Positions 36,351-45,646 of a DNA stretch of 64,000 nucleotides are shown here, in pieces (the first letter of the stretch is position 1; each line of letters begins with the position of its first letter). The DNA lies in NCBI GenBank assembly GCA_964351985.1, contig CAYGPR010000013.1:20787-84786 (forward strand), written 5' to 3'. Source of the stretch: Meishania sp964351985 (GTDB taxonomy: Bacteria; Bacteroidota; Bacteroidia; Flavobacteriales; Flavobacteriaceae). Position numbers and translations under genes: made by a program. The notes under the pieces are model-generated. The model saw only the letters and a list, made by a program, of their open reading frames with translations, did no database searches and was not told where the DNA came from.

Positions 36351-37681
36351 CTATCAAAAGTTAAACGTTCGGCCTTGCGCGTTTCTGAGAAATTACCATT
36401 TTCATAAGCCAAATGACCATTGACAAAAGTGTGCGAAATTTTGGATTTAAAAGCGTATCCCTCAAAAGGGGACCACTGACATTTGTATGCAATATTTTCT
36501 TTGGATACGTTCCAGGGACTGTTCAAATCTACTACGGCCAAGTCGGCAAAATAGCCCTCGCGTATGAAACCACGTTTTTTTATTTGGAACAATTTGGCAG
36601 GGTTGTGGCACATTTTCTCCACGATTTTTTCAAGAGATATTGTTCCGTCATGATACTTTTCCAACATGGCCGGAAGCGCATGCTGTACCAGAGGTCCGCC
36701 CGACGGAGCCTTAGTATATACGTTATCCTTTTCATTGAGCAAATGGGGTGCGTGATCTGTGGCCACCACATCGATACGATCATCTAGCAACGCTTCCCAT
36801 AATTTTGACCGATCTTCTGCAGTCTTCACTGCCGGGTTCCATTTGATTAAAGTTCCCTTGGTATCATAATCAATATCGGAAAACCAAAGATGGTGAATGC
36901 ACACCTCGGCAGTAATTTTTTTCTGCTCCAAAGGAATATCGTTGCGAAAAAGTCCGGTTTCCTTTCCCGTAGAAAGATGAAAGACATGTAGCCGTGCGCC
37001 AGTCTTTATAGCCAGGGCAATGGCTTTTGACGAGGAAAGGTAACAGGCCTCTTGGCTCCGTATCAACGGATGATATTTAATTGGAATATCGTCTCCGTAT
37101 TGTTCTTTGTAAAGCGCCAAATTTCTTTGAATAGTTCCTTCGTCTTCACAATGCGCGGAAATGACCATCTCGGTACTCTCAAAAATCTTTTCGAGTACCG
37201 CTTCGTCATCGACCAACATATTGCCCGTTGAAGACCCTAAAAACAGTTTCACTCCCGAACAGGCATTTTTATCCAAGCGTTTTAGTTCTTCGAGATTGTC
37301 GTTCGTGCCTCCGAACAAAAATGAATAGTTGGCATAAGATTCACTTTTTGCCAAGTTGAATTTCGCTTCTAGTTTTTCTATAGTGGTAGTTTGCGGATCG
37401 GTATTGGGTTGCTCCATATACGTTGTAATCCCCCCTGCTATGGCCGCCCTGCTTTCTGAGGCAATAGTACCCTTATGCGTAAGGCCTGGCTCTCTAAAAT
37501 GGACTTGATCATCGATGATGCCGGGCAGAACATGTTTTCCCGACAAATCGATGAGGGTAGCATGTGGGTCGCTGATGTCTTTATCCATCTTTACGATCAC
37601 CTCGTTTTCCAATAGCAAGTCACCTTCGAATATTCGGTTTTCATTTACGATAACGGCATTTTTTAATAATGTTTTCCCCAT
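36347..37681 (-). CDS. pyrC: Dihydroorotase (Bacteroidota type)
   Basis: 444 aa amidohydrolase making dihydroorotate in pyrimidine synthesis. The first metal motif reads DDQVHFREPG, so the usual HxH is Q59-x-H61. Other ligands are in place: likely carboxylated K145 (GVKLFLGSSTG), H177 (SAHCED), H235 (FHLSTG) and D309 (ATDHAPH). The substrate motif FREPG is intact. It sits 2 nt after the glycosyltransferase gene and before DUF4296. Bacteroidota dihydroorotases are, as I recall, often of this QxH form; this needs checking. Confidence 0.9.
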   Translation of the reverse strand: MGKTLLKNAVIVNENRIFEGDLLLENEVIVKMDKDISDPHATLIDLSGKHVLPGIIDDQVHFREPGLTHKGTIASESRAAIAGGITTYMEQPNTDPQTTTIEKLEAKFNLAKSESYANYSFLFGGTNDNLEELKRLDKNACSGVKLFLGSSTGNMLVDDEAVLEKIFESTEMVISAHCEDEGTIQRNLALYKEQYGDDIPIKYHPLIRSQEACYLSSSKAIALAIKTGARLHVFHLSTGKETGLFRNDIPLEQKKITAEVCIHHLWFSDIDYDTKGTLIKWNPAVKTAEDRSKLWEALLDDRIDVVATDHAPHLLNEKDNVYTKAPSGGPLVQHALPAMLEKYHDGTISLEKIVEKMCHNPAKLFQIKKRGFIREGYFADLAVVDLNSPWNVSKENIAYKCQWSPFEGYAFKSKISHTFVNGHLAYENGNFSETRKAERLTFDR

Positions 37682-37683
37682 AA

Positions 37684-38412
37684 CTAAAACCGATCTTTAT
37701 TGAACATACTGCGTAATTTCATTTTTAATACCCCAAAAATGGCCTCATTGATAATCGATGAACTCATTTTGGATTTTCCTTTTACCCGATCCCGAAAGAT
37801 TATCGAAACTTCTTCAATTTTATAGTTACGAAGATAGGCCCTGAACTTCATTTCTATCTGAAAGGCATAACCTATAAAACGAATGGAATCTAACTTGATG
37901 TTCTCCAGTACTTCCCTTCTGTAACATACGAACCCCGCCGTAGGATCGTGTACCCGCATACCGGTTATCATTTTTACGTAGAACGACGCCCCATACGACA
38001 GTAGCACCCTATACAAAGGCCAGTTTACCACATTGACCCCTTTTTTATAACGAGATCCGATGACTACATCGGCACCGTTCAAACAGGCCCGATAAAGTCG
38101 AGGTAAATCGGTCGGGTTATGCGAGAAATCGGCATCCATCTCAAAAATGTAATCGTACTTCCGTGCAATGGCCCATTTGAAACCATGAATATAGGCGGTG
38201 CCCAGGCCTGATTTTTCATTCCGAGTCTCCAAAAAAAGTCGATTCGGAAATTCGTTCTGCAGACGAACCACTGCGGCAGAAGTACCGTCTGGAGAGTTAT
38301 CATCGACGATCAACACATCAAATTCGGTCGACAAATCAAAAACCGCTTTGATGATAGCCTCGATATTCTCTATCTCGTTGAAGGTGGGAATAATGACTAA
38401 TCGATCCGGCAT
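37684..38412 (-). CDS. DPM1-like polyprenol-phosphate mannosyltransferase (GT2)
   Basis: 242 aa. GT-A fold: IIPTFNEIENIEAII at the N-terminus, VDDNSPDGT, the metal-binding DAD motif in FEMDADFSHNPTD, and KGVNVVNWPLYRVLLS. No C-terminal membrane helices, as in DPM1. It would load a sugar on polyprenyl phosphate. It is divergent from a GT39 transferase at 38695, which uses this kind of lipid-linked sugar, so the two may form a pathway (inference). Confidence 0.9.
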   Translation of the reverse strand: MPDRLVIIPTFNEIENIEAIIKAVFDLSTEFDVLIVDDNSPDGTSAAVVRLQNEFPNRLFLETRNEKSGLGTAYIHGFKWAIARKYDYIFEMDADFSHNPTDLPRLYRACLNGADVVIGSRYKKGVNVVNWPLYRVLLSYGASFYVKMITGMRVHDPTAGFVCYRREVLENIKLDSIRFIGYAFQIEMKFRAYLRNYKIEEVSIIFRDRVKGKSKMSSSIINEAIFGVLKMKLRSMFNKDRF

Positions 38413-38428
38413 TGACTTTTTGGTATAC

Positions 38429-38458
38429 GGACAAAAATAGTGTTTTAAACGCTGTCCG
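38429..38458. promoter_or_regulatory. -7 box and CGGACA/TGTCCG inverted repeat
   Basis: On the minus strand TATTTTTG (38439-38432) fits TAnnTTTG, with a predicted start near 38425 for the DPM1-like gene. It is enclosed by CGGACA (38429-38434) and TGTCCG (38453-38458), arms 18 bp apart, a possible operator. The rest of the 282-bp gap to 38695 holds a CTCGAT/ATCGAG palindrome (38583-38595) and a plus-strand TAATTTTG (38612-38619) that could serve the GT39 gene. Confidence 0.4.
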
Positions 38459-38694
38459 AAAATGACATAATCGGTTTTATCATTTTTTTAGAGTATGCAG
38501 TAAACAATCTCCGGGCAAGCCCAAGTGGCATTTGTAAGGTAACGACTTAAAAATATCGAGGCAAGCCTATGATCATTAAAATCTCGATTATCGAGTAAGC
38601 ATCATAATTTGTAATTTTGAACTTGCATCCATCTAGTGAAACTCAGTACCTTGAAAAGTGCCCGGGCAATACTAGGGATATAGACATCAACTTA

Positions 38695-40362
38695 ATGCTA
38701 CAGAAATTCCCTAAGTCTTTTTTTTACTTATTAGGTATAGTATTCTTTGTCAATTTGCTTCAGGCCCATTTTACGGAACTGATTTTTGACGAAGCCTATT
38801 ACTGGTATTATGCCAAAGATTTGGCCTGGGGTTATTTCGACCACCCGCCGATGGTAGCGTTGCTCATCAAGATAAGCAGTTTCTTTTTTGATGGTGAATT
38901 GGGGGTCCGTTTTATGAGTTGTATTATATCGGCATGTACTTATATGGTTCTTTGGGCCGTGATAGACGCGGAGAAAAAGAAGGAATACGTCGTTCATTTT
39001 TTTATTTTGACCTTCTCGATGGCCTTGCTCAACGTCTATGGGTTCTTGACCTTGCCCGATACCCCCTTATTGTTCTTTACAGCCCTTTTTCTTCTGGTCT
39101 ACAAAAAGTTCATCAAAACGCCCTCTTTCGTTACGGCATTTGTTTTGGGCGTGGTAATGGCGGCTTTGATGTATAGTAAGTACCACGCGGTACTGGTAAT
39201 ATTGTTTGTTTTACTATCGAACTTGAAACTCTTGACCAATAAATATGCGTGGCTAGCAGCCATCACTGCCCTACTTTGCTATTCGCCACACTTTCTCTGG
39301 CTTTATGAGCACGATTTTGTATCGTTCAGATATCATCTTTACGAACGGCCGAATGCCGCGTATGATTTTAGCAAATACTCCTTGAGCTTTTTATTAAATC
39401 TCGTCGCCATTTTCGGATTGACCTTCCCGTGGATCTATAAATCATTGTTCAAGACAAGGGTTTCCGACCCGTTTACGAAGGCACTGCTTTATTTGACCTA
39501 TGGGGTGCTGATTTTCTTTTTTATCTCAAGTTTTAACCGACGTGTTCAGGCACAATGGATTATTGTTATTTCAATTCCGTTGGTGGTCTTGGTATTCAAT
39601 TATATGCTAAAGGATGAAAATGCTCGAAAATGGGTTTTTAGGACCGGTATCGCCACCATTGTCGTATTATTTTTTTTACGAATCGGCCTAACTTACAAAC
39701 CCCTGTTTCCAATTTATTATGAAACCCATGGCAACAAAGATTGGGTAGCTAAGGTCGAGGCACTTGCGGAAAATAATCCCGTGGTCTTTGAAAACTCGTA
39801 TCGGTTTGCACCGATGTACGAATTCTATTCTGGAAAACCTGCCATTTCATTGAACAATGTAAACTATCGCAGAAACCAATATTCGATAGACAGTTCTGAG
39901 TTTACGGTTCAACATAAGAAAGTATTGTATGTGTCACAATACATTTTCGAGCGCAAATTATCGTATTCAAGAACCAATGGAGAGGTTTTCTATGCCAAGT
40001 TCATAGACAATTTTGAATCGTACCGAAAGCTAACCTGTATTCTAGAAAAAGAGGAGGTTGAAAATCCTTATGGAAAAACCCTAAATCTTAAAATTTTTAA
40101 TCCCTACGATACGGATGTAGCACTTGATAAGATAAAATTCGGGGCGGCTTTTCTCAATGCGCACAAAGAGTTGCGTGATATTCAACGTATAACCGAAATA
40201 CGGCCCGAATCAAATATTTTGACCCTAAAATCAAATGATACAACACTTTTTACGTTTAAACTTCCAAAACCTGAAATGGAAGACCCTAAATATTTCAGGT
40301 TAGGAATATCTGAAAACGGATTGCCCTATGGACTTAATGGTGCAAACATCAAAATAGAATAA
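38695..40362 (+). CDS. GT39/ArnT-like membrane glycosyltransferase
   Basis: 555 aa from the first ATG (MLQKFPKSFFYLL). The frame is open from a TTG at 38617, but the added residues are polar and not family-like. About ten membrane helices follow; FDEAYYWYYAKDLAWGYFDHPPMVA is split over the first loop and holds the catalytic DE and the HPP motif of the GT39/ArnT/PMT superfamily. The enzyme would transfer a sugar from polyprenyl phosphate on the periplasmic side. Its stop overlaps the next start by one base. Confidence 0.88.
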   Translation: MLQKFPKSFFYLLGIVFFVNLLQAHFTELIFDEAYYWYYAKDLAWGYFDHPPMVALLIKISSFFFDGELGVRFMSCIISACTYMVLWAVIDAEKKKEYVVHFFILTFSMALLNVYGFLTLPDTPLLFFTALFLLVYKKFIKTPSFVTAFVLGVVMAALMYSKYHAVLVILFVLLSNLKLLTNKYAWLAAITALLCYSPHFLWLYEHDFVSFRYHLYERPNAAYDFSKYSLSFLLNLVAIFGLTFPWIYKSLFKTRVSDPFTKALLYLTYGVLIFFFISSFNRRVQAQWIIVISIPLVVLVFNYMLKDENARKWVFRTGIATIVVLFFLRIGLTYKPLFPIYYETHGNKDWVAKVEALAENNPVVFENSYRFAPMYEFYSGKPAISLNNVNYRRNQYSIDSSEFTVQHKKVLYVSQYIFERKLSYSRTNGEVFYAKFIDNFESYRKLTCILEKEEVENPYGKTLNLKIFNPYDTDVALDKIKFGAAFLNAHKELRDIQRITEIRPESNILTLKSNDTTLFTFKLPKPEMEDPKYFRLGISENGLPYGLNGANIKIE

Positions 40363-41027
40363 TGGAACCAACCCTTCGAACCATAGAAAGTATCGATTGG
40401 ATTACGACCCTAATATTCGGTAGTCTTTTGTTCATAGTTGTTGCCAAAGGGCTATTCTATAATCGTTTTTTAAACTTCATCATTCTGCCTTTCAATAATA
40501 AGTACATCTTTATGTATAACAAAAAGGAGAAATTGGCGAATTGGTTTCATAGTTTCTTCAGTATTTTTCAGATTATCAACTTTTCACTTTTTATTTATTT
40601 TATTTGGACAGTTTTCAAAGAACCTTCCAACGAATCGAATATGGTAATGTTTACAATCATTTTAGGCGGTTTGATTGCATTTCTACTCGTAAAGGTCTTT
40701 CTGCAACTTAGCAACGGATTCATATTCGGTTCGAACCGTGACATAAGCGAGATTATTTTTAAGAAGCTATCGTACCTGAACCATAGTGGACTCATTATGC
40801 TATTGGCTAATATTATACTTGCCTATGTCTTGAAGGACTCGAAACTTGTGATTTATGTAGCTTTATTCCTGATTCTTTTGGTAAACGGAATTGGTTGGGT
40901 CAACGTTTTGCGGAATCATCAAAAATTCATCACCAACAACTTTTTCTATTTTATTTTGTACCTTTGCGCACTTGAAATTTCACCGCTTATTATAATAGGC
41001 AGCTATCTTAAACAGTTGGGTATATGA
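40362..41027 (+). CDS. DUF4271 membrane protein
   Basis: 221 aa with about six membrane helices and a cytoplasmic stretch after helix 1 (YNRFLNFIILPFNNKYIF). It matches the Bacteroidota family DUF4271, typically next to a uroporphyrinogen-III synthase gene as here. One-base overlap with the GT39 stop and a 4-nt ATGA overlap with hemD make a tight operon. Function unknown. Confidence 0.85.
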   Translation: MEPTLRTIESIDWITTLIFGSLLFIVVAKGLFYNRFLNFIILPFNNKYIFMYNKKEKLANWFHSFFSIFQIINFSLFIYFIWTVFKEPSNESNMVMFTIILGGLIAFLLVKVFLQLSNGFIFGSNRDISEIIFKKLSYLNHSGLIMLLANIILAYVLKDSKLVIYVALFLILLVNGIGWVNVLRNHQKFITNNFFYFILYLCALEISPLIIIGSYLKQLGI

Positions 41028-41770
41028 AGGTTAAGACGATTTTAGTATCACAACCGGAACCAAAAATGGAAAACTCCCCTTATTCAAAACTTATTGATAA
41101 GGCCAAGGTCAAGGTTGATTTTCGTCCTTTCATCCACGTAGAGGGCGTTGACGCGAAATCGGTACGTCAACAAAAAATAGACCTCAACAATTACACGGCG
41201 ATCATTCTTACTAGCAGAAATGCGGTGGACCACTATTTCAGAATTGCGGAAGAGATGCGGTTCAAGGTGCCCGATACCATGAAATATTTTTGTCAGTCGG
41301 AAGCTGTGGCCTACTACCTTCAGAAGTACGTGGTTTATAGAAAGCGTAAGATTTACGTAGGTAAAATGAACTTTGCCGACCTAGCCGCCTTATTTAAAAA
41401 GTATAAGGATGAGAAATTTCTTTTGCCCTCTTCCGATTCCCTTAAAAGCATCGTACCCGAAACCTTGGACAAAATTGGAATCGATTGGACACGCGGTATT
41501 TTCTATAGAACGGTAATCAGTGACCTCTCGGATCTTCGCAACGTTTACTACGATGTATTGGTTTTCTTCAGCCCTTCGGGCATTGAGTCGCTTTTAAAGA
41601 ACTTTCCTGATTTTGAGCAAAACGATACCCGTATCGCAGTTTTCGGAAATTCTACAATAAAAGCCGCCACCGATGCCGGACTGCGTATCGATATTAAGGC
41701 TCCGACCCCGGAGACACCTTCCATGACTATGGCGCTCCAGAAGTATATTATCGAGGCTAACAAAAAATAA
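41024..41770 (+). CDS. hemD: Uroporphyrinogen-III synthase
   Basis: 248 aa. Two-lobed HemD fold: VSQPEPK near the start, ILTSRNAVDHYF, FCQSEAVAYYL, LLPSSDSLK and VFFSPSGIESLL are the family landmarks. It cyclises hydroxymethylbilane to uroporphyrinogen III in haem synthesis. Last gene of the GT39-DUF4271-hemD group, ended by the terminator at 41789-41816. Confidence 0.88.
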   Translation: MKVKTILVSQPEPKMENSPYSKLIDKAKVKVDFRPFIHVEGVDAKSVRQQKIDLNNYTAIILTSRNAVDHYFRIAEEMRFKVPDTMKYFCQSEAVAYYLQKYVVYRKRKIYVGKMNFADLAALFKKYKDEKFLLPSSDSLKSIVPETLDKIGIDWTRGIFYRTVISDLSDLRNVYYDVLVFFSPSGIESLLKNFPDFEQNDTRIAVFGNSTIKAATDAGLRIDIKAPTPETPSMTMALQKYIIEANKK

Positions 41771-41788
41771 CATCATAAAAGATTAAAC

Positions 41789-41816
41789 AAAAACCCCTCC
41801 TTTCGGAGGGGTTTTT
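41789..41816. terminator. Bidirectional rho-independent terminator
   Basis: AAAAACCCCTCC-TTTC-GGAGGGGTTTTT, a perfect 12-bp stem with T-runs on both strands, between convergent hemD and pckA. Confidence 0.92.
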
Positions 41817-41820
41817 GTTT

Positions 41821-43437
41821 TTAGTATGCATAACGCTGTGGGCCACCTCGGCGTATTTCTTCACTGGCAAAGGCTTCGAACTTTTTAAAATTCTCCCTAA
41901 AGGCATTTGATAGTTTAAATGCCGTTTTATAATAGGCCTCATCATTATTCCAGGTAGTACGCGGACTAAGCACATCGGTCGGAACACCAAGGCATTCCCT
42001 AGGCTGCGCAACGCCAAATACAGAATGAATATGGTAGTTATCGTACGAATAAAGTCCGAGGTCACCGTTCAGCACCGCGTTTATCATGGCACGGGTATAT
42101 TTTAATTTCATACGGGTTCCCACACCATATGGGCCTCCCGTCCAGCCCGTATTCACGAGCCAAACATTGACACCTGCATTTTTCATTTTTTTACTTAACA
42201 TTTCAGCGTACTTCGCTGGGTGCAAAGGCATAAAAGGAGCTCCGAAACAAGCCGAGAAAGAAGGTACGGGTTCAACTACCCCAGCTTCCGTTCCGGCCAC
42301 CTTGGCGGTATAACCAGAAATAAAATGGTATGCGGCCTGACTCGGTGTCAATTTTGAAATCGGAGGCAAAACACCAAAGGCATCCGCAGTTAAAAAGAAT
42401 ATATTTTTTGGGTTCTTTCCGATAGAAGGTCGTTGCACATTATCTATATGATAGATTGGATAGCTTACCCTTGTATTCTGGGTAATGGAGGTATCGGCAA
42501 AATCCACCTCTCTATCCTCATCCATAATTACGTTTTCCAGCAGTGCACCCTTTTTAATGGCGGCGAAAATCTCGGGCTCATTTTCTTCGGACAGGTTGAT
42601 GACCTTTGCATAGCATCCGCCCTCAAAGTTAAAAACGGCGTTCTCGTTGTTCCAACCGTGTTCATCGTCACCTATCAATTTTCTGGAAGCATCAGTCGAT
42701 AACGTAGTCTTTCCCGTTCCCGATAATCCAAAAAATATGGCCGTGTTTCCATCTTTTCCAACATTGGCCGAACAGTGCATAGGTAAGGTCTTCTTATAGA
42801 CCGGAAGAATAAAATTCAAGGCGGAGAATATTCCTTTCTTAATTTCCCCGGTATATCCCGTTCCACCAATAAGTGCAATCTTCTTCGCGAAATTCAAGAT
42901 AGCGAAATTGTGTTGGCGTGTGCCATCGATCTTGGCATCTGCCATAAAACCGGGTGCGTTGACCACAGTCCATTCAGGGTCAAAGTTCTTAAGCTCTTCA
43001 TTTGTCGGACGAATGAACATATTATAAGCGAACATATTCGACCAAGGATATTCATTGATAACCCTGATATTCATACGGTAATTGGCATCGGCACAGGCAT
43101 AACAATCGCGAACGAACAATTCTTTTTGGTTCAAATAAGAAATAACCTTATCATAAAGTGCATCGAACTTTGTGGGATCGAACGGAATATTGATATTGCC
43201 CCACCACACTCTATCTTCCGTTATTTCATCTTTTACGATAAAACGGTCCATCGGTGATCGTCCTGTGAATTCTCCGGTATTCACTGCCAATGCTCCAGAG
43301 GATGCTTCTTCGCCCATATTTTTTTCCAGGGTAATCGCATGCAATTTTGAAGGCGACAACTGATAATACACATTGTCGTGTTCAATTCCGTACGATTTAA
43401 GCGAGATTGTTTTGTTTGTTTTTTTCGAATTGTTCAT
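41821..43437 (-). CDS. pckA: Phosphoenolpyruvate carboxykinase (ATP)
   Basis: 538 aa. It converts oxaloacetate and ATP to PEP and CO2. P-loop GLSGTGKTTLS (237-247), metal site GDDEHGW just after it, and RSPMDRFIV near residue 60. Length is as usual. A TAATTTTG box lies at 43466-43459 upstream. Shares its terminator with hemD. Confidence 0.97.
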   Translation of the reverse strand: MNNSKKTNKTISLKSYGIEHDNVYYQLSPSKLHAITLEKNMGEEASSGALAVNTGEFTGRSPMDRFIVKDEITEDRVWWGNINIPFDPTKFDALYDKVISYLNQKELFVRDCYACADANYRMNIRVINEYPWSNMFAYNMFIRPTNEELKNFDPEWTVVNAPGFMADAKIDGTRQHNFAILNFAKKIALIGGTGYTGEIKKGIFSALNFILPVYKKTLPMHCSANVGKDGNTAIFFGLSGTGKTTLSTDASRKLIGDDEHGWNNENAVFNFEGGCYAKVINLSEENEPEIFAAIKKGALLENVIMDEDREVDFADTSITQNTRVSYPIYHIDNVQRPSIGKNPKNIFFLTADAFGVLPPISKLTPSQAAYHFISGYTAKVAGTEAGVVEPVPSFSACFGAPFMPLHPAKYAEMLSKKMKNAGVNVWLVNTGWTGGPYGVGTRMKLKYTRAMINAVLNGDLGLYSYDNYHIHSVFGVAQPRECLGVPTDVLSPRTTWNNDEAYYKTAFKLSNAFRENFKKFEAFASEEIRRGGPQRYAY

Positions 43438-43458
43438 TCAAAAGCGTTTTTAAGTGTG

Positions 43459-43466
43459 CAAAATTA
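43459..43466 (-). promoter_or_regulatory. Bacteroidota -7 box (TAATTTTG) for pckA
   Basis: Matches TAnnTTTG, predicted start near 43452, about 15 nt before the ATG. No clear -33 TTTG was found at the right spacing. Confidence 0.45.
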
Positions 43467-43505
43467 TCATAAATTTAATTTAAGCCTATAACTTTTGAGG
43501 ATTTA

Positions 43506-43892
43506 TTAGTCAAAAGACTTGAAACCACGGTAGCCCAACAGTGTCCAACTTAACACAAGGAGTATACCGCCAATTGGAGTAATAAATCCGATGCTTTTAA
43601 AATCGAAACCGGTGAGACTATTGGTCGCGAGAAAATAAATGGAAAAAGAAAATAGAACTACGCCCAAAATGGTCATATAAAAAATGATTTTTTTATGCCG
43701 TTCAGGTACGAATTTTAAATTTGCCAAGACGAGCAGGAAAAGGGCATGGTACATTTGATAGCGTACCCCGGTCTCAAAAGTTGCAATGGCATCGGCATCG
43801 ACCAGTTTTTCCAATCCGTGTGCACCAAAGGCACCTAGAACGATAGCAAGAATACCTAATAAAATTCCCGTTAGAAAAATTGTTTTGTTCAT
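43506..43892 (-). CDS. DUF423 membrane protein
   Basis: 128 aa, four membrane helices. GILAIVLGAFGAHGLEKL and the GVRYQMYHALFLL segment are the DUF423 (YgdD-like) signature. Function unknown. A TACCTTTG box lies at 43961-43954 upstream. Confidence 0.9.
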   Translation of the reverse strand: MNKTIFLTGILLGILAIVLGAFGAHGLEKLVDADAIATFETGVRYQMYHALFLLVLANLKFVPERHKKIIFYMTILGVVLFSFSIYFLATNSLTGFDFKSIGFITPIGGILLVLSWTLLGYRGFKSFD

Positions 43893-43953
43893 AACTTCAA
43901 TACATCCTTTTTTGATAAATGTAACAATTTGATACCTTCGTTCTCCGTTATAT

Positions 43954-43961
43954 CAAAGGTA
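43954..43961 (-). promoter_or_regulatory. Bacteroidota -7 box (TACCTTTG) for DUF423 gene
   Basis: Matches TAnnTTTG; leader of about 55 nt. No -33 element at the expected distance, so tentative. Confidence 0.35.
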
Positions 43962-43975
43962 ATTAATAACAAAGG

Positions 43976-45349
43976 ATGCGAAAAATACTCGTTCTCGGTG
44001 CTGGAAAATCAACCTCTTATTTGCTAGATTATTTTTTGGGGAAGGCCGAAACCGAAAAATTACACTTGACAATAGGGGATATTAATCCGGAAAATATTCC
44101 GGAAACCATCAAATCACATATTTCGTGTACCGTATTACAGCTTGATATTTTCAAGACAGAGCAACGTAAAAAAGCTATCCAAAGTGTCGATATCATAGTT
44201 TCTATGCTTCCGGCCCGATTTCATATCGAGGTCGCCAAAGATTGCATTGTATTCGAAAAGCATCTTGTTACAGCCTCATATATCAGTGAAGAAATCAAGG
44301 CGCTGGACGATGCGGCAAAATCAAAGGGACTAATATTCATGAACGAAATCGGATTGGATCCCGGAATCGATCATATGAGTGCCATGCAAGTTATTGACCG
44401 CATTCGTGACAAAGGTGGGAAAATGTTATTGTTCGAGTCGTTTACAGGTGGGCTTGTCGCCCCAGAAAGCGACACCAACCTTTGGAACTATAAATTCACC
44501 TGGAACCCGAGAAATGTGGTACTTGCCGGCCAAGGCGGTGCCGCAAAGTTCTTTCAAGAAGGCACCTATAAATATATTCCCTACCACAAACTGTTTCGAC
44601 GTACCGAGTTCTTCAATATCGAGGGTTATGGCCGTTTTGAAGGTTATGCCAATCGAGATTCATTAAACTATCGAGAAGCCTACGGACTGCAAGATGTTCT
44701 TACCTTGTACCGAGGCACCATGCGCCGTGTCGGATTCTCAAAGGCATGGAACATGTTCGTTCAGTTGGGCATGACAGATGATACCTATACCATCGAAAAT
44801 TCAGAAGGCATGACCTATCGGGAATTCGTCAATTTATTCCTCCCCTACTCGCCGACGGACTCCGTAGAACTAAAATTGAGGCATTATTTGAAAATCGAGC
44901 AAGATGATATCATGTGGGAAAAGCTGGTAGAACTTAACATTTTCACTTCGGAAAAGACCGTTCCATTAAAAAATGCCACCCCAGCACAAATACTGCAATA
45001 CATTCTTGAGGATAGTTGGACACTAAGCGATGACGATAAGGATATGATCGTCATGTACCATAAATTCGGTTATGAATTAAATGGGGATAATCATCAAATC
45101 GATGCCAATATGGTGGTCATCGGGCGAAACCGAACCCATACCGCCATGGCAAAGACCGTCGGATTACCTGTTGCCATCGCCGCACTGCTGATTTTAAATG
45201 GAGAAATCACCAACCCGGGGGTACAAATTCCTATTTCGAAAGAGGTCTACGAACCCATACTCGGGGAACTTGAAAACTTAGGTATTATTTTCAAGGAATA
45301 TGAAGTACCGTACTTGGGCTACAATCCTGATTCCGTAGCAGATAAATAG
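43976..45349 (+). CDS. Saccharopine dehydrogenase-like enzyme
   Basis: 457 aa. N-terminal NAD(P)-binding fold (KILVLGAGKSTSYLLDYFL), central SMLPARFH and EIGLDPGIDHMSAM, and the large saccharopine dehydrogenase C-terminal domain with FTGGLVAPESDTN. It is expected to act in lysine catabolism (saccharopine or alpha-aminoadipate semialdehyde route); the direction of reaction is not settled by sequence. An Lrp/AsnC regulator follows after the MITE-like element, and may respond to lysine (inference). Confidence 0.9.
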   Translation: MRKILVLGAGKSTSYLLDYFLGKAETEKLHLTIGDINPENIPETIKSHISCTVLQLDIFKTEQRKKAIQSVDIIVSMLPARFHIEVAKDCIVFEKHLVTASYISEEIKALDDAAKSKGLIFMNEIGLDPGIDHMSAMQVIDRIRDKGGKMLLFESFTGGLVAPESDTNLWNYKFTWNPRNVVLAGQGGAAKFFQEGTYKYIPYHKLFRRTEFFNIEGYGRFEGYANRDSLNYREAYGLQDVLTLYRGTMRRVGFSKAWNMFVQLGMTDDTYTIENSEGMTYREFVNLFLPYSPTDSVELKLRHYLKIEQDDIMWEKLVELNIFTSEKTVPLKNATPAQILQYILEDSWTLSDDDKDMIVMYHKFGYELNGDNHQIDANMVVIGRNRTHTAMAKTVGLPVAIAALLILNGEITNPGVQIPISKEVYEPILGELENLGIIFKEYEVPYLGYNPDSVADK

Positions 45350-45350
45350 T

Positions 45351-45548
45351 GAACACGTCTTGAGTTAATCTTTTACCTACGAATTTTGCATTTTGCGCCT
45401 TGATTTTGCCATTTTTCGCTTCCGTAGCTATGGTAGGGCCATGCAATCAATGACTTCATCAGAGCGCCACCCGCCCGAACGGTACGCGCGGGAAGCTTTC
45501 TCCCGATATCTATCGGGACGGTTCCAAACATTAACTCAAGACGTGTTC
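45351..45548. mobile_element. MITE-like element with 19-bp terminal inverted repeats
   Basis: The ends GAACACGTCTTGAGTTAAT (45351-45369) and ATTAACTCAAGACGTGTTC (45530-45548) are perfect inverted repeats, flanked on both sides by AGT (45348-45350 and 45549-45551), a likely 3-bp target duplication. The 198-bp element has no credible coding frame and includes a TCCCGATA-TC-TATCGGGA hairpin (45500-45517). It begins directly after the stop of the saccharopine-dehydrogenase-like gene. The rest of the 297-bp gap to 45647 shows nothing else clear. Confidence 0.6.
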
Positions 45549-45646
45549 AGTACGAAAAGAAACTTTCTCAATACTAATCTTCATTTTCTTTACGTTATCT
45601 TTTATAATGAATTTTCTATTTTAACCATCGAAATGAAACGTAAATT

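Noticed and set aside
38617..38694. TTG-initiated N-terminal extension of the GT39 gene
   Set aside because: Adds polar residues before the first helix and starts within a TAATTTTG promoter-like box.
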